64,000 nucleotides of DNA from Sphingobacterium puteale (GTDB taxonomy: Bacteria > Bacteroidota > Bacteroidia > Sphingobacteriales > Sphingobacteriaceae), in NCBI RefSeq assembly GCF_003627955.1, contig NZ_RBWS01000024.1, positions 1 to 64,000 on the forward strand, read 5' to 3'. A program made the position numbers and the translations under genes. A model generated the notes under the pieces. That model saw nothing but the letters and a program-made list of their open reading frames with translations, had not been told where the DNA came from and made no database searches. Positions 9,213 to 18,631 of this stretch are shown one piece after another (the stretch's first letter is position 1; every line of letters starts with the position of its first letter).

Positions 9213-11456
9213 TTAATAAGCCGTCCAAGCCGGAGGTTCCACACCGAGTAAGTGTTTGACAAAATAATCGCGGCGTTTCTTTTCTCCAAAATCACCACCA
9301 GAAGCATGTCCCATCCCCGGGACCATAATGAAGTCGTGATCCTTACCATGCTTGATCAACTGATTGACAAACTGATAAGTCGATGCCGGATCTACATTAT
9401 CATCCAGCTCCCCTACGATCAAGAGCAACTTTCCTTCTAATCTATACGCATTTTCGATGTTAGAACACGCTGCATATTCAGGCCCGATCGGCCAGCCCAT
9501 CCATTGTTCATTCCACCATATTTTGTCCATACGATTATCATGGCAGCCACAGGATGAAACCCCTACCTTATAAAATTCAGGATGAAACAAGAGCGCTCCG
9601 GCAGAAGACTGTCCTCCGGCAGAAGTACCATAGATACCGACTTTTTCAATATCCATAGACGGATATTTAAGCGCGGCAGCCTTCATCCATGCAATACGGT
9701 CAGGAAAACCCGCATCTTTCAGATTTTTCCAGGCAACATCCTGAAATGCTTTTGAGCGATTGGATGTTCCCATTCCATCGATCTGCACAACGATAAAACC
9801 CAGCTCTGCAAGCTCAGCGAGCCCTGCCGGATTAGCAGAAAATGATTTGGGGACAAAAGCACTATGTGGACCAGCATAAATATACTCGATCACAGGATAT
9901 TTTTTGTTTGGATCAAAATTTCGTGGCCGGACAATAATACCCCAGATATCAGTTTTACCATCTCTGGCCAAGGACTTAAACACCTCAGGTTTACGCCATC
10001 CTGTAGCCTCCAGATCTGAAATATCCGCCTGTTCCAGATTCATGACGATCTGTCCGTCGGCTACCCGACGTAATACGGTCTGTGGAACCTGGTCAACCCG
10101 GGAATATAGATCGACAAATAAAGAATGATCTGCATTAAATGTTGCCTGATGATTGGCTGCTTCCGGAGTAAGCTCTTTCAGACCTTTGCCATCAAAACCA
10201 ATTGCATAATAACGGATAAGATATGGATCCTCATCCTTATGCATGCCACTCGCCTCAAAAATAATCTTTTTGTTATCTTCATCGACATTGACAACTTTGC
10301 GCACCACCCAATTTCCTTTTGTAATCTGCTGTTTCAATGCGCCCGTTTTTGCATCAAATAGATACAGATGATTCCATCCGTCACGTTCCGACGCCCAAAT
10401 GATATCCGCTGTTTTTTTGAGATCGTTCCGGTATTTCTTTCCGCTATAATCAATAAATGTTGCGCTACGTTCTGAAATAATTGCTCTGGTTTTTCCGTCC
10501 ACAGCACTCAATTCCATCACATCGTACCGTTGATGACCACGTTGGTTATATTCAAATGTAATTCCACTGTTATCCGCTTTCCATACAAGTGCAGAAAGTG
10601 AAAATTGATTGGCTACCTGAGCAGGGTCTACAGTTATCACGCGTCCCCCGATGATATCAATAATGGTCGGATAGTATTGCGACAGCGCATCTCCGGGTTT
10701 ATTATAGTCTCTAGTTTGTAATTTTGGCTGCAATTGATCGGTCGGCGAAGACTCCAATAAAGTCAACTGTCTGATTTCAGCCTTCCTCACTTTTGAAGCA
10801 GCCAATTTTTTTGAATCATTGGACCATTGGATGCGGGCGCTATAATACTCCCCGGGACTTCCGTCAAAGGTCAGCTGGCGCTCACTTTTTGAATCCCCTT
10901 TTTTACTGATATATACATTGCTATTTTTAATATAAGCCGTATAGACCTTATCGGGCGAATCTATCGGTTCACCTTTGCTATCGTCCCAACGTGCTCCCCA
11001 ATATCCACTGGATCGACGGTCAGTGCCAGTTGTAGGGATATCATGCAATCTGCTCAGCTTATTTTCCTCCCCATTCCACTTCCACACCACGTTATCTTCC
11101 TTAAACTCAACCTCGTTTGCCGACAGCACTTTCAGATCCCTTCCCCACAAAACACCTAATTTTACTTCTTTACCCAGCTGGGCAGACAACTGTTTTTCAA
11201 TCATAGCAACATCGGTAGCTATTTTTTTTCTGTTGAGCGCATCCACCAGATATAAGCTCCTTTTGCTGTCTTTCTGATTCACCCAATAACAAAAACTATC
11301 TCCTTTTTCAGACCAGATAATCTGCTGTGGTACCTGATACACCTTGCCAAATGCACTTTTGATCTCTTTGGCACGTTTATAGTCCGCCAATGTCCCCTGT
11401 GCCATTGTAGTAAGCTGAAATATCGTCAATAAAACAGCTGTAAATGTTAACTTCAT
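9213..11456 (-). CDS. Secreted S9 family (DPP IV / prolyl oligopeptidase-like) serine peptidase
   Basis: A 747-aa protein with a signal peptide (MKLTFTAVLLTIFQLTTMAQ), a DPP IV-type N-terminal beta-propeller (~100-470, including the typical ASERDGWNHLYLF) and a C-terminal alpha/beta-hydrolase domain. The catalytic triad is visible: S612 in YGTSAGGQS, D685/D686 in GELDDNVDP and H717 in PGMGHASGGD. S9 enzymes cleave short peptides, usually after proline. In this cluster it is a good candidate to cut peptides containing proline or hydroxyproline in the periplasm, feeding the hydroxyproline pathway; that link is inference from position. It is 40 bp upstream of the GH127 gene and 48 bp downstream of the permease gene, consistent with one transcript. 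Confidence 0.87.
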   Translation of the reverse strand: MKLTFTAVLLTIFQLTTMAQGTLADYKRAKEIKSAFGKVYQVPQQIIWSEKGDSFCYWVNQKDSKRSLYLVDALNRKKIATDVAMIEKQLSAQLGKEVKLGVLWGRDLKVLSANEVEFKEDNVVWKWNGEENKLSRLHDIPTTGTDRRSSGYWGARWDDSKGEPIDSPDKVYTAYIKNSNVYISKKGDSKSERQLTFDGSPGEYYSARIQWSNDSKKLAASKVRKAEIRQLTLLESSPTDQLQPKLQTRDYNKPGDALSQYYPTIIDIIGGRVITVDPAQVANQFSLSALVWKADNSGITFEYNQRGHQRYDVMELSAVDGKTRAIISERSATFIDYSGKKYRNDLKKTADIIWASERDGWNHLYLFDAKTGALKQQITKGNWVVRKVVNVDEDNKKIIFEASGMHKDEDPYLIRYYAIGFDGKGLKELTPEAANHQATFNADHSLFVDLYSRVDQVPQTVLRRVADGQIVMNLEQADISDLEATGWRKPEVFKSLARDGKTDIWGIIVRPRNFDPNKKYPVIEYIYAGPHSAFVPKSFSANPAGLAELAELGFIVVQIDGMGTSNRSKAFQDVAWKNLKDAGFPDRIAWMKAAALKYPSMDIEKVGIYGTSAGGQSSAGALLFHPEFYKVGVSSCGCHDNRMDKIWWNEQWMGWPIGPEYAACSNIENAYRLEGKLLLIVGELDDNVDPASTYQFVNQLIKHGKDHDFIMVPGMGHASGGDFGEKKRRDYFVKHLLGVEPPAWTAY

Positions 11457-11504
11457 ATCTGTTATTCTTTAAATCCTTGTGTTGATCTGCCTCCCAAAGT
11501 AGTT

Positions 11505-12926
11505 TTATGTCTTCGATTCCTTTTGTTTCACAAAATAATATAACGGAATCCCCAAAAGTGTGATAATAATGCCCGGCCAGGTAAATTGTGGTTTATAGAT
11601 GACCAACAAAACAATAAACGAGATCCCCATCAAAATATAGACGGCCGGAATAAGAGGATAGCCAAAAGCCCGATAAGGACGCGGCAAATCCGGACGCTTA
11701 TGTCTTAACCAAAAGATGCCGATGATACACAGCACATAAAACATCACCACTACACAGGTGATCATATCCAGCAGGTCACCATACTTGCCAGTCAGACACC
11801 ATATCGATGCAATGAGCGCCTGTAACCACAACGCGTAAGCCGGTACTGCATTCTTATTTAGCGTACCTGTCCTCTTAAAAAACAAACCATCCTGTGCCAT
11901 GGAATAATAGATCCTTGCACCAGCCAAGATCAGTCCGTTATTACAGCCAAAAGTGCTGACCATAATCATGATCGCCAAGATGGCGATTCCAACAGGACCG
12001 AAAATTTCTTGCGCCACGAGCATAGCCACGCGATCTTTAGGCGCGCTGGCCATCTGCTCGACCGTCAACACCCCCGTATACATCACATTGGTCAAAATAT
12101 AGATCACCGTCACGATCAGGGTACCCAAGGCTAAACTCAAACCAATGTTACGTTGCGGATTCTTGATCTCGCCTGCTACCGCAGAAGATGAATGCCAAGA
12201 ATCACTACTGAACAAAGCCCCCACAAGTGCTGCAGACATCGCACCAAACGCACCAAAGGTGGCATAATCTGCTGTCGATCCATCCACATTTAATTGTTGT
12301 AGATCCCACCTATTGGCTGAAGACCAATTTTGATTCCACACCTCCATATCGAAAGCCGCAAAACCGAAAATAACCAATAAAACCAGGCTTAATATTTTGA
12401 TCAAAGTCAATACCGTCTGTACTGTTTTACCATTCTTTACACCACCTGTATTAATAAAGGTGAGCAGCAAAATAACAGCGATAGCCAACAGCTGAGCGGA
12501 TGAAATATGATAGTCACCTATTACCAGCAGATAGACATCTTCATCCAGTAGCGGAAACAAATAAGCTGTAAACTTAGCAAAAGCTACCCCCACAGCTGCA
12601 ATCGTAGCCGTCTGGATAACAGCAAAAAAAGTCCAGCCAAATGTAAAACTGACCACTGGCCCATAGGCTTCTTTGAGATAGATATACTGGCCACCAGCTT
12701 TCGGAAACATGGCACTGAGCTCGCCATAGCTCAAAGCTGCGGCCAGCGTCATAAAACCGCAGATCAACCACACCACCATCAGCCAACCGGCAGAACCCGT
12801 ATTTCGGGCGATATCGGACGATACGATAAAGATCCCCGAACCGATCATACTTCCGGCAACGAGCATGGTTGCATCCAATAAACCCAATGATTTTTTGAAA
12901 TCTTGACTATTTTCCTGATTATTCAT
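11505..12926 (-). CDS. APC family amino acid permease
   Basis: A 473-aa polytopic inner-membrane protein with about 12 hydrophobic segments. It carries the APC signature GSMIGSGIF (~25-33) in the first helix and the FPKAGGQYIYLKEAYG segment between helices 2 and 3, as in LAT-like/YjeH-like amino acid transporters. It sits between two peptidase genes and next to the hydroxyproline catabolic genes (20-bp gap to DUF885, 48 bp to S9), so uptake of hydroxyproline, proline or a related amino acid is the natural guess. Substrate cannot be read from sequence. Confidence 0.85.
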   Translation of the reverse strand: MNNQENSQDFKKSLGLLDATMLVAGSMIGSGIFIVSSDIARNTGSAGWLMVVWLICGFMTLAAALSYGELSAMFPKAGGQYIYLKEAYGPVVSFTFGWTFFAVIQTATIAAVGVAFAKFTAYLFPLLDEDVYLLVIGDYHISSAQLLAIAVILLLTFINTGGVKNGKTVQTVLTLIKILSLVLLVIFGFAAFDMEVWNQNWSSANRWDLQQLNVDGSTADYATFGAFGAMSAALVGALFSSDSWHSSSAVAGEIKNPQRNIGLSLALGTLIVTVIYILTNVMYTGVLTVEQMASAPKDRVAMLVAQEIFGPVGIAILAIMIMVSTFGCNNGLILAGARIYYSMAQDGLFFKRTGTLNKNAVPAYALWLQALIASIWCLTGKYGDLLDMITCVVVMFYVLCIIGIFWLRHKRPDLPRPYRAFGYPLIPAVYILMGISFIVLLVIYKPQFTWPGIIITLLGIPLYYFVKQKESKT

Positions 12927-12946
12927 AATATAGGGTTGGATTGCAC

Positions 12947-14722
12947 TTATTTAAATTTATAAAATTTCCATTTTGCCCGATGGTCAGGTTCAAGCTGCTG
13001 GTTTGTCAATACCGCCCTGAGCATCTCCATGGGCAAGTAATTTTCCTTGATGACCCGGTCATGAAATTCGCTGTAGGACATTTTCCCCGATCCTACCAAT
13101 TCATCACTGATACTCAGCAGCTGCAAGCCACCGATCAAATAAGCCAATTGATACAAAGGATCGTAAGAACCTTCAAATGATCGTTTCACCTCACCATGTG
13201 CGTTTGCAGGTTCATGACCGACCTGATTAACCAAATAATCAACACATTGCTGTGGCGTCCATTCACCCAAATGAAATTTAATACTGAATGTAATCCGTGC
13301 ACAACGATGCATTCGCCAGAATAACATCCCGATACGTTCTTCCGCTGTCTTTGCAAATCCCATTCTATAGAGCAATAATTCCCAATATAAAGTCCAGCCT
13401 TCCGTCCAAAATGGTGTATTAAAATTTTGCTCCCGATAGGGTTTATACCGTTTATTCATGAAATATTGCAGATGATGCCCCGGATTGAGTTCATGCTGTA
13501 CCGTACCCAATGAAAAATGCGGATTATTACCCCGCATACTCATCATCTTCTGCTCATAGGTCATCGTATTGGTCGGATAGGAAATACTGATCTCGCGTCC
13601 GCCCGTAAAAAAAGGATTGACCAATTGCCGTTCAGGTGTCATCATAATCATTCCCCAGGTTTCATCCGCCAATTCAGGGATGGCGATCAGGTCGTGCTGT
13701 TTGATAAATGCCTGGGCTCGATCATATAACTGATTGATCAGACCGGGCTGTTGACCTTCGGGCACATAGGTATTTTTAACCTTTTCTTGTGCTGCTTTCC
13801 AATCATCACCAAATCCCATCTCACGGGAAGCTTTTAATAACTCGGCCACACACCATTCCCATTCCTTATCAGCGATACGCAATAACTCATCCGCATCATA
13901 AGCGATCATTTCCTCCCGCAATTTTTTGTTGAGCGCAACTTTTCCGATCGGCTGCCCGCCAATATTACTTCCATCATTAAACACTTTCCAATTGCTCTTT
14001 GCCTGCAATGCACCTTTATAACGGATCAGTTTTTCGTTTAAACTTTCATAAGATTTGGGCACCCACCAGGTAAACATAGGATCATAACCATTATAGAAAT
14101 CGAAGGCACTCTCCAAACGGGTTCGCAATGACTCCACCATATTGATTAGGAAGTTGACGTCTGCGGATTCGATCGCTGCGATATTTTCTAACTTGTGGAT
14201 TTCTGCTTCAACCTGATCTCCCGTTTTTTCCAGCAAAATGGCAATATCCTTTCCCACAACTGTAGCACCTCGACGACGTTGCTTTTCAAATTGAAGAATA
14301 TTTTCGGCAAATGGTAAGTAAGGTTTCAGCCGATTGTAGGAAGATAATTCTTCTTTGAGTTCTTCTTGATGTCGTTGCACTTTCTGGTTCAGTAGGATAT
14401 AATCGACCTGACCATTGGTGTTCAATTTCTTATAATCAAATGCTCTTAACTTAGCTAAATAGTCATCGTCGATCTTGAGCAGTCTATTGATCTGCTCGGG
14501 TGAGGCTGCGGATTGCTGAAATCCCCAATTTTTGGGCATTGGGCCATAAAAATAATTGACAGCCTGCAGATCATGTCGATATTGGATGATATAGGGCTCA
14601 ATGGGTGTGGTGTGTTGATACAAATCCATATCTTGGGCATCTGTTAGCGAAGAAGCCATACAAAGCACGCCAATGACTATAAATTTCTTTACGTTAGGGT
14701 TATTGTTGTTTTTCTTCATCAT
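12947..14722 (-). CDS. DUF885 family putative secreted metallopeptidase
   Basis: A 591-aa protein with an N-terminal signal (ending near SSLTDAQ). DUF885 proteins carry a gluzincin-like zinc motif, seen here as HELNPGHHLQ (H410, E411, H416/H417), with a likely third ligand in the downstream TEGWTLYWE (E441). Length and the largely helical composition fit the family. Members are mostly uncharacterised and presumed carboxypeptidase- or oligopeptidase-like. The gene lies 24 bp after the D-hydroxyproline oxidase gene and 20 bp before the permease gene, which suggests a role in releasing Hyp or Pro from short peptides. Start: MMKK at 14722; the second Met is equally possible. Confidence 0.8.
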   Translation of the reverse strand: MMKKNNNNPNVKKFIVIGVLCMASSLTDAQDMDLYQHTTPIEPYIIQYRHDLQAVNYFYGPMPKNWGFQQSAASPEQINRLLKIDDDYLAKLRAFDYKKLNTNGQVDYILLNQKVQRHQEELKEELSSYNRLKPYLPFAENILQFEKQRRRGATVVGKDIAILLEKTGDQVEAEIHKLENIAAIESADVNFLINMVESLRTRLESAFDFYNGYDPMFTWWVPKSYESLNEKLIRYKGALQAKSNWKVFNDGSNIGGQPIGKVALNKKLREEMIAYDADELLRIADKEWEWCVAELLKASREMGFGDDWKAAQEKVKNTYVPEGQQPGLINQLYDRAQAFIKQHDLIAIPELADETWGMIMMTPERQLVNPFFTGGREISISYPTNTMTYEQKMMSMRGNNPHFSLGTVQHELNPGHHLQYFMNKRYKPYREQNFNTPFWTEGWTLYWELLLYRMGFAKTAEERIGMLFWRMHRCARITFSIKFHLGEWTPQQCVDYLVNQVGHEPANAHGEVKRSFEGSYDPLYQLAYLIGGLQLLSISDELVGSGKMSYSEFHDRVIKENYLPMEMLRAVLTNQQLEPDHRAKWKFYKFK

Positions 14723-14746
14723 TTCGGTTTATCGGTTTATATGTGT

Positions 14747-16006
14747 CTATTGAAACCGATCCGGACTAAAGCCTGAGATATCCGTTTCCGTGGCTTTGCC
14801 GGACAATAAGGCCGTGATAGCTTTTCCGTAAGCAGGTCCGAGGCTCAGCCCCATCATACCGCCCGCCCCCGCAATGCTGACATTGCTGTATTTGGAAGTT
14901 CTGCCCAAATAAGGAAGCCCATCCGGTGAACATGGTCTGTAACCAAACCAGATATCCTTCGGATAATCGACCTTTAGATCCGGGAAATATTTAGGGATAG
15001 ATTCGACGATACCTTTGACACGATTAGGGTATATCTTATCATTGGCAGGACCTAATTCCATGGTTCCACTAAAACGAATCTGATTATTCATGGGCGTCAC
15101 CGCTACACGAGCCTCCAATAGCAGGGCTGCATGTATCATCCGGTTATTGTCTGTTGTATCATACATGAAAGAATACCCCTTGCCGGGCATCAAAGGCAAT
15201 TTCAAGTGTAGCTTCGAAGCCAATGCAGGTAGCCCTGCTCCCCCGGTTACGACAATTTCATCGGCATGAAATGCTCCTTTTGACGTAACGATTTCGGAGA
15301 CCTTTTTGCCTGAAAATCTAAAACCTGTTACCTCCGTCTGATAGTTGATCTGCACGCCATGAGCAAGCAGGTAGTCTGTCAACATTTTCATCAATTGGGG
15401 CGGATATAAGATACCGTCACATTTGTATAAAATACCGCCGATCGTATCCATTCGGAGATTAGGCTCTAAGGCCTGAATACCTGCTTGATCAAAAACTTCC
15501 ACATCCAGGCCCAAGTTTTGGGCCTTTTCTGCCAGCTCAATTTCTTCGTGTGCGACATGATTAGATTTGTAGAGCATCATAATCCCATTTTGCCTAAGCT
15601 CAAAATCAAAGCCTTCCTGTTGGGCCAATTCATCATATGACCGGCTACTGGCAAGATTCAGATCACGTATCGCGGCTGCATTTCGGTGGACATGTTTTTC
15701 ATTGGCATGTTTCAGGAATTTCAATCCCCAATCGATCAGTGAAAAATTCAATGCGGGTCTGACGTAAAATGGACTTTTGCTGTTCAACATCCATTTTACA
15801 CCTTGTGCCACGATACCCGGCGCTGCCAATGGAGTGAAATGACTGGGAACGATCATTCCTGCGTTACCGTAGGAACAATTGTCCTGTCCGTCACCTTTCT
15901 CTAAAATCTGAACTTCCCAGCCATCCCGCAAGAGGTAATACGCGCTAGACAATCCTGCGATACCTGTCCCTATGACAGCAACTTTTCCTTTATTCTTTGT
16001 TGACAC
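14747..16006 (-). CDS. FAD-dependent D-amino acid (cis-4-hydroxy-D-proline) oxidase/dehydrogenase
   Basis: A 419-aa member of the DAO/DadA flavoprotein family. The Rossmann dinucleotide-binding motif VAVIGTGIAGLSSAYYL is at ~9-25, with the acidic residue ending the second strand at E36 (QILEK). The DadA-like motif CSYGNAGMIVPSHF follows, and the C-terminal signature GYRPCSPDGLPYLG then GAGGMMGLSLGP closes the FAD site. In the hydroxyproline pathway this enzyme oxidises cis-4-hydroxy-D-proline to delta1-pyrroline-4-hydroxy-2-carboxylate. The 23-bp spacing to the epimerase gene, and the deaminase and semialdehyde dehydrogenase genes beyond it, make this substrate assignment strong. Known variants are single-subunit (like this one) or heteromeric; no extra subunit genes are seen. 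Confidence 0.87.
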   Translation of the reverse strand: MSTKNKGKVAVIGTGIAGLSSAYYLLRDGWEVQILEKGDGQDNCSYGNAGMIVPSHFTPLAAPGIVAQGVKWMLNSKSPFYVRPALNFSLIDWGLKFLKHANEKHVHRNAAAIRDLNLASSRSYDELAQQEGFDFELRQNGIMMLYKSNHVAHEEIELAEKAQNLGLDVEVFDQAGIQALEPNLRMDTIGGILYKCDGILYPPQLMKMLTDYLLAHGVQINYQTEVTGFRFSGKKVSEIVTSKGAFHADEIVVTGGAGLPALASKLHLKLPLMPGKGYSFMYDTTDNNRMIHAALLLEARVAVTPMNNQIRFSGTMELGPANDKIYPNRVKGIVESIPKYFPDLKVDYPKDIWFGYRPCSPDGLPYLGRTSKYSNVSIAGAGGMMGLSLGPAYGKAITALLSGKATETDISGFSPDRFQ

Positions 16007-16029
16007 GTTTTTTGATATTTTAATAGTAA

Positions 16030-17028
16030 TTACATAACCTGAAATCCTTCTTTATAGGGATCTTCATCATCAATAATGATCTGACTATACCCCGTCATTC
16101 GTGCCCAGCCTTCCACCGAAGGAATGATGGCCGCCCGCTCGGATATCGTCGTTTCCTGTTCAATACGACCGACGAATTGCGAACCTATGTAACTCTCATG
16201 AACAAACTCATCGCCTTTTTTTAACTTCCCTTTGGCATACCACTGTGCCATGCGCGCAGAAGTGCCCGTACCGCAGGGAGACCTATCCAATGCATTTTCG
16301 CCTACCAACACCGCATTTCTTCCTGTAGAATTTTCTTTCGTTGGTTTTCCGGTCCATTGAATATGGCTAAGACCATATATATTTTCATCTTCGGGATGAA
16401 TAAAATCTGTTTTCTCATTGAGTAAGCGACGGATAATTTTTCCATAATGAATGAGCTGGCTCGCCGAAAAATCACTGATATCCCCAAAATTTTTCTGAGG
16501 ATCAATGATGGCATAGAAATTTCCACCATAGGCAACGTCGGCTACAATCTCCCCCAGATCAGGGCACTGCACCGTCAGCGCTTCTTTATAGAGGAAAGAC
16601 TTCACATTCGTCAGCTTAACCGTTTTGACTTTTAGACCTTCTTGTACATAATCAATGAGGATTAATCCCGCGGGTGTTTCCAGACGCAGCTTACCCGGTA
16701 CTTTTGGGATGACCAAACCCTCTTCGATTGCTAGCGTCACGGTACCGATTGTACCATGCCCACACATCGGAAGACATCCGCTTGTTTCGATATAAAGCAC
16801 GCCCGTATCATTATTAGGGTCTGTTGGAGGATAAAGAATACTACCGCTCATCATATCATGACCGCGCGGTTCAAACATCAATCCTTTCCGAATCCAGTCA
16901 TATTCTTCCATAAAGTGCAGCCGGCGTTCCATCATTGAGCTTCCGTTCAAGACCGGAGCTCCTCCTGCCACCAATCGCACAGGGCAACCACAGGTATGGG
17001 AATCAATACAAAAAAATGTTTTCTTCAT
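16030..17028 (-). CDS. 4-hydroxyproline 2-epimerase (proline racemase family)
   Basis: A 332-aa cytoplasmic enzyme that interconverts trans-4-hydroxy-L-proline and cis-4-hydroxy-D-proline. Both catalytic cysteines of the racemase family are present: C89 in LPMCGHGTIG and C252 in RSPCGTGTSARMA. The GHGTIG form of the first motif (rather than GHNSI) is typical of hydroxyproline epimerases, and the second Cys (not Thr) rules out trans-3-hydroxyproline dehydratase. Other conserved parts are IDSHTCGCPVRLV near the N-terminus and FEPRGHDMMSG. It is the first step of the hydroxyproline pathway encoded by its neighbours, 20-23 bp away on either side. Confidence 0.93.
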   Translation of the reverse strand: MKKTFFCIDSHTCGCPVRLVAGGAPVLNGSSMMERRLHFMEEYDWIRKGLMFEPRGHDMMSGSILYPPTDPNNDTGVLYIETSGCLPMCGHGTIGTVTLAIEEGLVIPKVPGKLRLETPAGLILIDYVQEGLKVKTVKLTNVKSFLYKEALTVQCPDLGEIVADVAYGGNFYAIIDPQKNFGDISDFSASQLIHYGKIIRRLLNEKTDFIHPEDENIYGLSHIQWTGKPTKENSTGRNAVLVGENALDRSPCGTGTSARMAQWYAKGKLKKGDEFVHESYIGSQFVGRIEQETTISERAAIIPSVEGWARMTGYSQIIIDDEDPYKEGFQVM

Positions 17029-17048
17029 CAGTTGCGATACAAATTATC

Positions 17049-18536
17049 CTAAATACTTTTTGTTGTCACCACAGCACCGTCCACGATGCGAGCGATACCC
17101 AATGGGTTTTCATTTTTTAACTCTTCTGGCAAAAATTCATCTGGCCAATTCTGAAAAGCTAAAGGACGCACAAAGCGCTTCACCGAATCCGGCCCTACCG
17201 AGGTAAACCTCGGATCGGTACAAGAAGGAAAAGGGCCTCCATGCTGCATTGCATAGACCACTTCTACACCAGTTGGCATGCCATTAAATAAGATACGCCC
17301 GGCTTTATCTTTCACCACATGAATAATATCCTGATGCTCATTCACATCCTCCTTGGTCGCTGCAATTGTAATCGTCAATTGTCCTTTAAGTTGCCGCGCG
17401 ATGGCCAATACTTCAGCATCATTTTCGGCTTCTACCACTACCGCAAAAGGGCCAAAAACTTCCTCGCTCAATACTCGGTTTTTCAAGAAATTGCTGGCTG
17501 AGGTACTGACCACGGCAGGACTTCCCTGCCCTTGGGCGGCAGCTATACCCGATTCGGCGATGATAGCCACATCCACCTGGCTACTTAAGGTTGTTTTATT
17601 TTTCTCATAATGCGCATAGATGCCCGTATTGAGCATTGTAGCCGGTGCCGTAGCAACGATGGCTGATGCAAGCGCTTTTTTGAAACGCTCCAGACCATCC
17701 CCTTTTACCGCTACGAATACCCCGGGATTGGTACAGAACTGCCCCACACCCAAAGTCAGCGAAGCCGCGTATTCCTGCGCGAGAACTTCTGCGCGATCTG
17801 CTAAGAGATGTGTAAAGGCAAATACCGGATTGATACTTCCCATCTCGGCAAATACCGGTATCGGTTCTTCCCGCTGATTGGCAATATCAAACAGGGCCTT
17901 TCCGCCCCAATATGAGCCCGTAAATCCCACAGCTTTGACAAGCGGGTGGGCAGTCAGGTAGGCCCCTATTTTTGTATCAGTGCCTTCGATATTATTTCCA
18001 AGAATATGGCTAAACACGCCCTCCGGCCATCCAATTTCTTTGATCACAGCGGTTATTGCTTCAGCCATGATCGTCGATGTCTGGGTATGTCCCGAATGGC
18101 CCTTGACGATCACCGGACAGCCCGCCCCGATAGCACTCGCCGTATCGCCGCCAGCCGTAGAAAAAGCAAAAGGAAAGTTGCTTGCTCCAAAGACGACAAC
18201 GGGCCCTATCCCCACATTAGACTTCCGGATATCACTTTTACCTGTTTCACTATTTGCTAGGTCGATGCGGGCTTCGGCATAAATTCCCGAAGCGACCGCA
18301 TTGGCATAAGTGCGCCACTGGCCAACCGTACGAGCCTTTTCCCCTGTAAGCCGGGGCAAAGGCAATGCCGTTTCCGCATGGGCAGTCTCCAGCAACTCGG
18401 CGCCTAATCCTTCAATTTTATCTGCAACGGCATGCATAAAAGCGGCACGTTGGGCAACCGTAGTAGATTTCAAAAATTGAAATGCTTCTGCGGCCATGCG
18501 AACACGCTCATCCAAAAATGCTTCTGATTGATTCAT
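17049..18536 (-). CDS. Alpha-ketoglutarate semialdehyde (2,5-dioxovalerate) dehydrogenase
   Basis: A 495-aa aldehyde dehydrogenase that oxidises alpha-ketoglutarate semialdehyde to alpha-ketoglutarate with NAD(P)+. Catalytic features: oxyanion Asn N120 in FGASNFPFAFS, general base E231 in FAEMGSINP and nucleophile C268 in VGQFCTNPG. The motif GCPVIVKGHSGH and the overall form match the KGSADH subgroup found in hydroxyproline and sugar-acid pathways rather than classical ALDHs. It is the last step of the pathway, 20 bp upstream of the epimerase gene and 95 bp downstream of the deaminase gene. Confidence 0.9.
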   Translation of the reverse strand: MNQSEAFLDERVRMAAEAFQFLKSTTVAQRAAFMHAVADKIEGLGAELLETAHAETALPLPRLTGEKARTVGQWRTYANAVASGIYAEARIDLANSETGKSDIRKSNVGIGPVVVFGASNFPFAFSTAGGDTASAIGAGCPVIVKGHSGHTQTSTIMAEAITAVIKEIGWPEGVFSHILGNNIEGTDTKIGAYLTAHPLVKAVGFTGSYWGGKALFDIANQREEPIPVFAEMGSINPVFAFTHLLADRAEVLAQEYAASLTLGVGQFCTNPGVFVAVKGDGLERFKKALASAIVATAPATMLNTGIYAHYEKNKTTLSSQVDVAIIAESGIAAAQGQGSPAVVSTSASNFLKNRVLSEEVFGPFAVVVEAENDAEVLAIARQLKGQLTITIAATKEDVNEHQDIIHVVKDKAGRILFNGMPTGVEVVYAMQHGGPFPSCTDPRFTSVGPDSVKRFVRPLAFQNWPDEFLPEELKNENPLGIARIVDGAVVTTKSI

Positions 18537-18631
18537 TATTTATTCCGATTTTTCTTTATAAAAATAACCTTTAGGCGAATAGTATCCACTGATCGCCCGC
18601 AGGCTTTTACATGCTTATTAATCCGTAGATT

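Noticed and set aside
9173..9349. 59-codon upstream extension of the GH127 reading frame
   Set aside because: It overlaps the upstream S9 peptidase gene, carries no signal peptide, and an ATG at 9172 gives a clean signal sequence.
16030..17028. Annotation as trans-3-hydroxyproline dehydratase or proline racemase
   Set aside because: Both catalytic cysteines are present (the dehydratase has Thr at the second), and the GHGTIG motif and neighbours point to 4-hydroxyproline epimerase.
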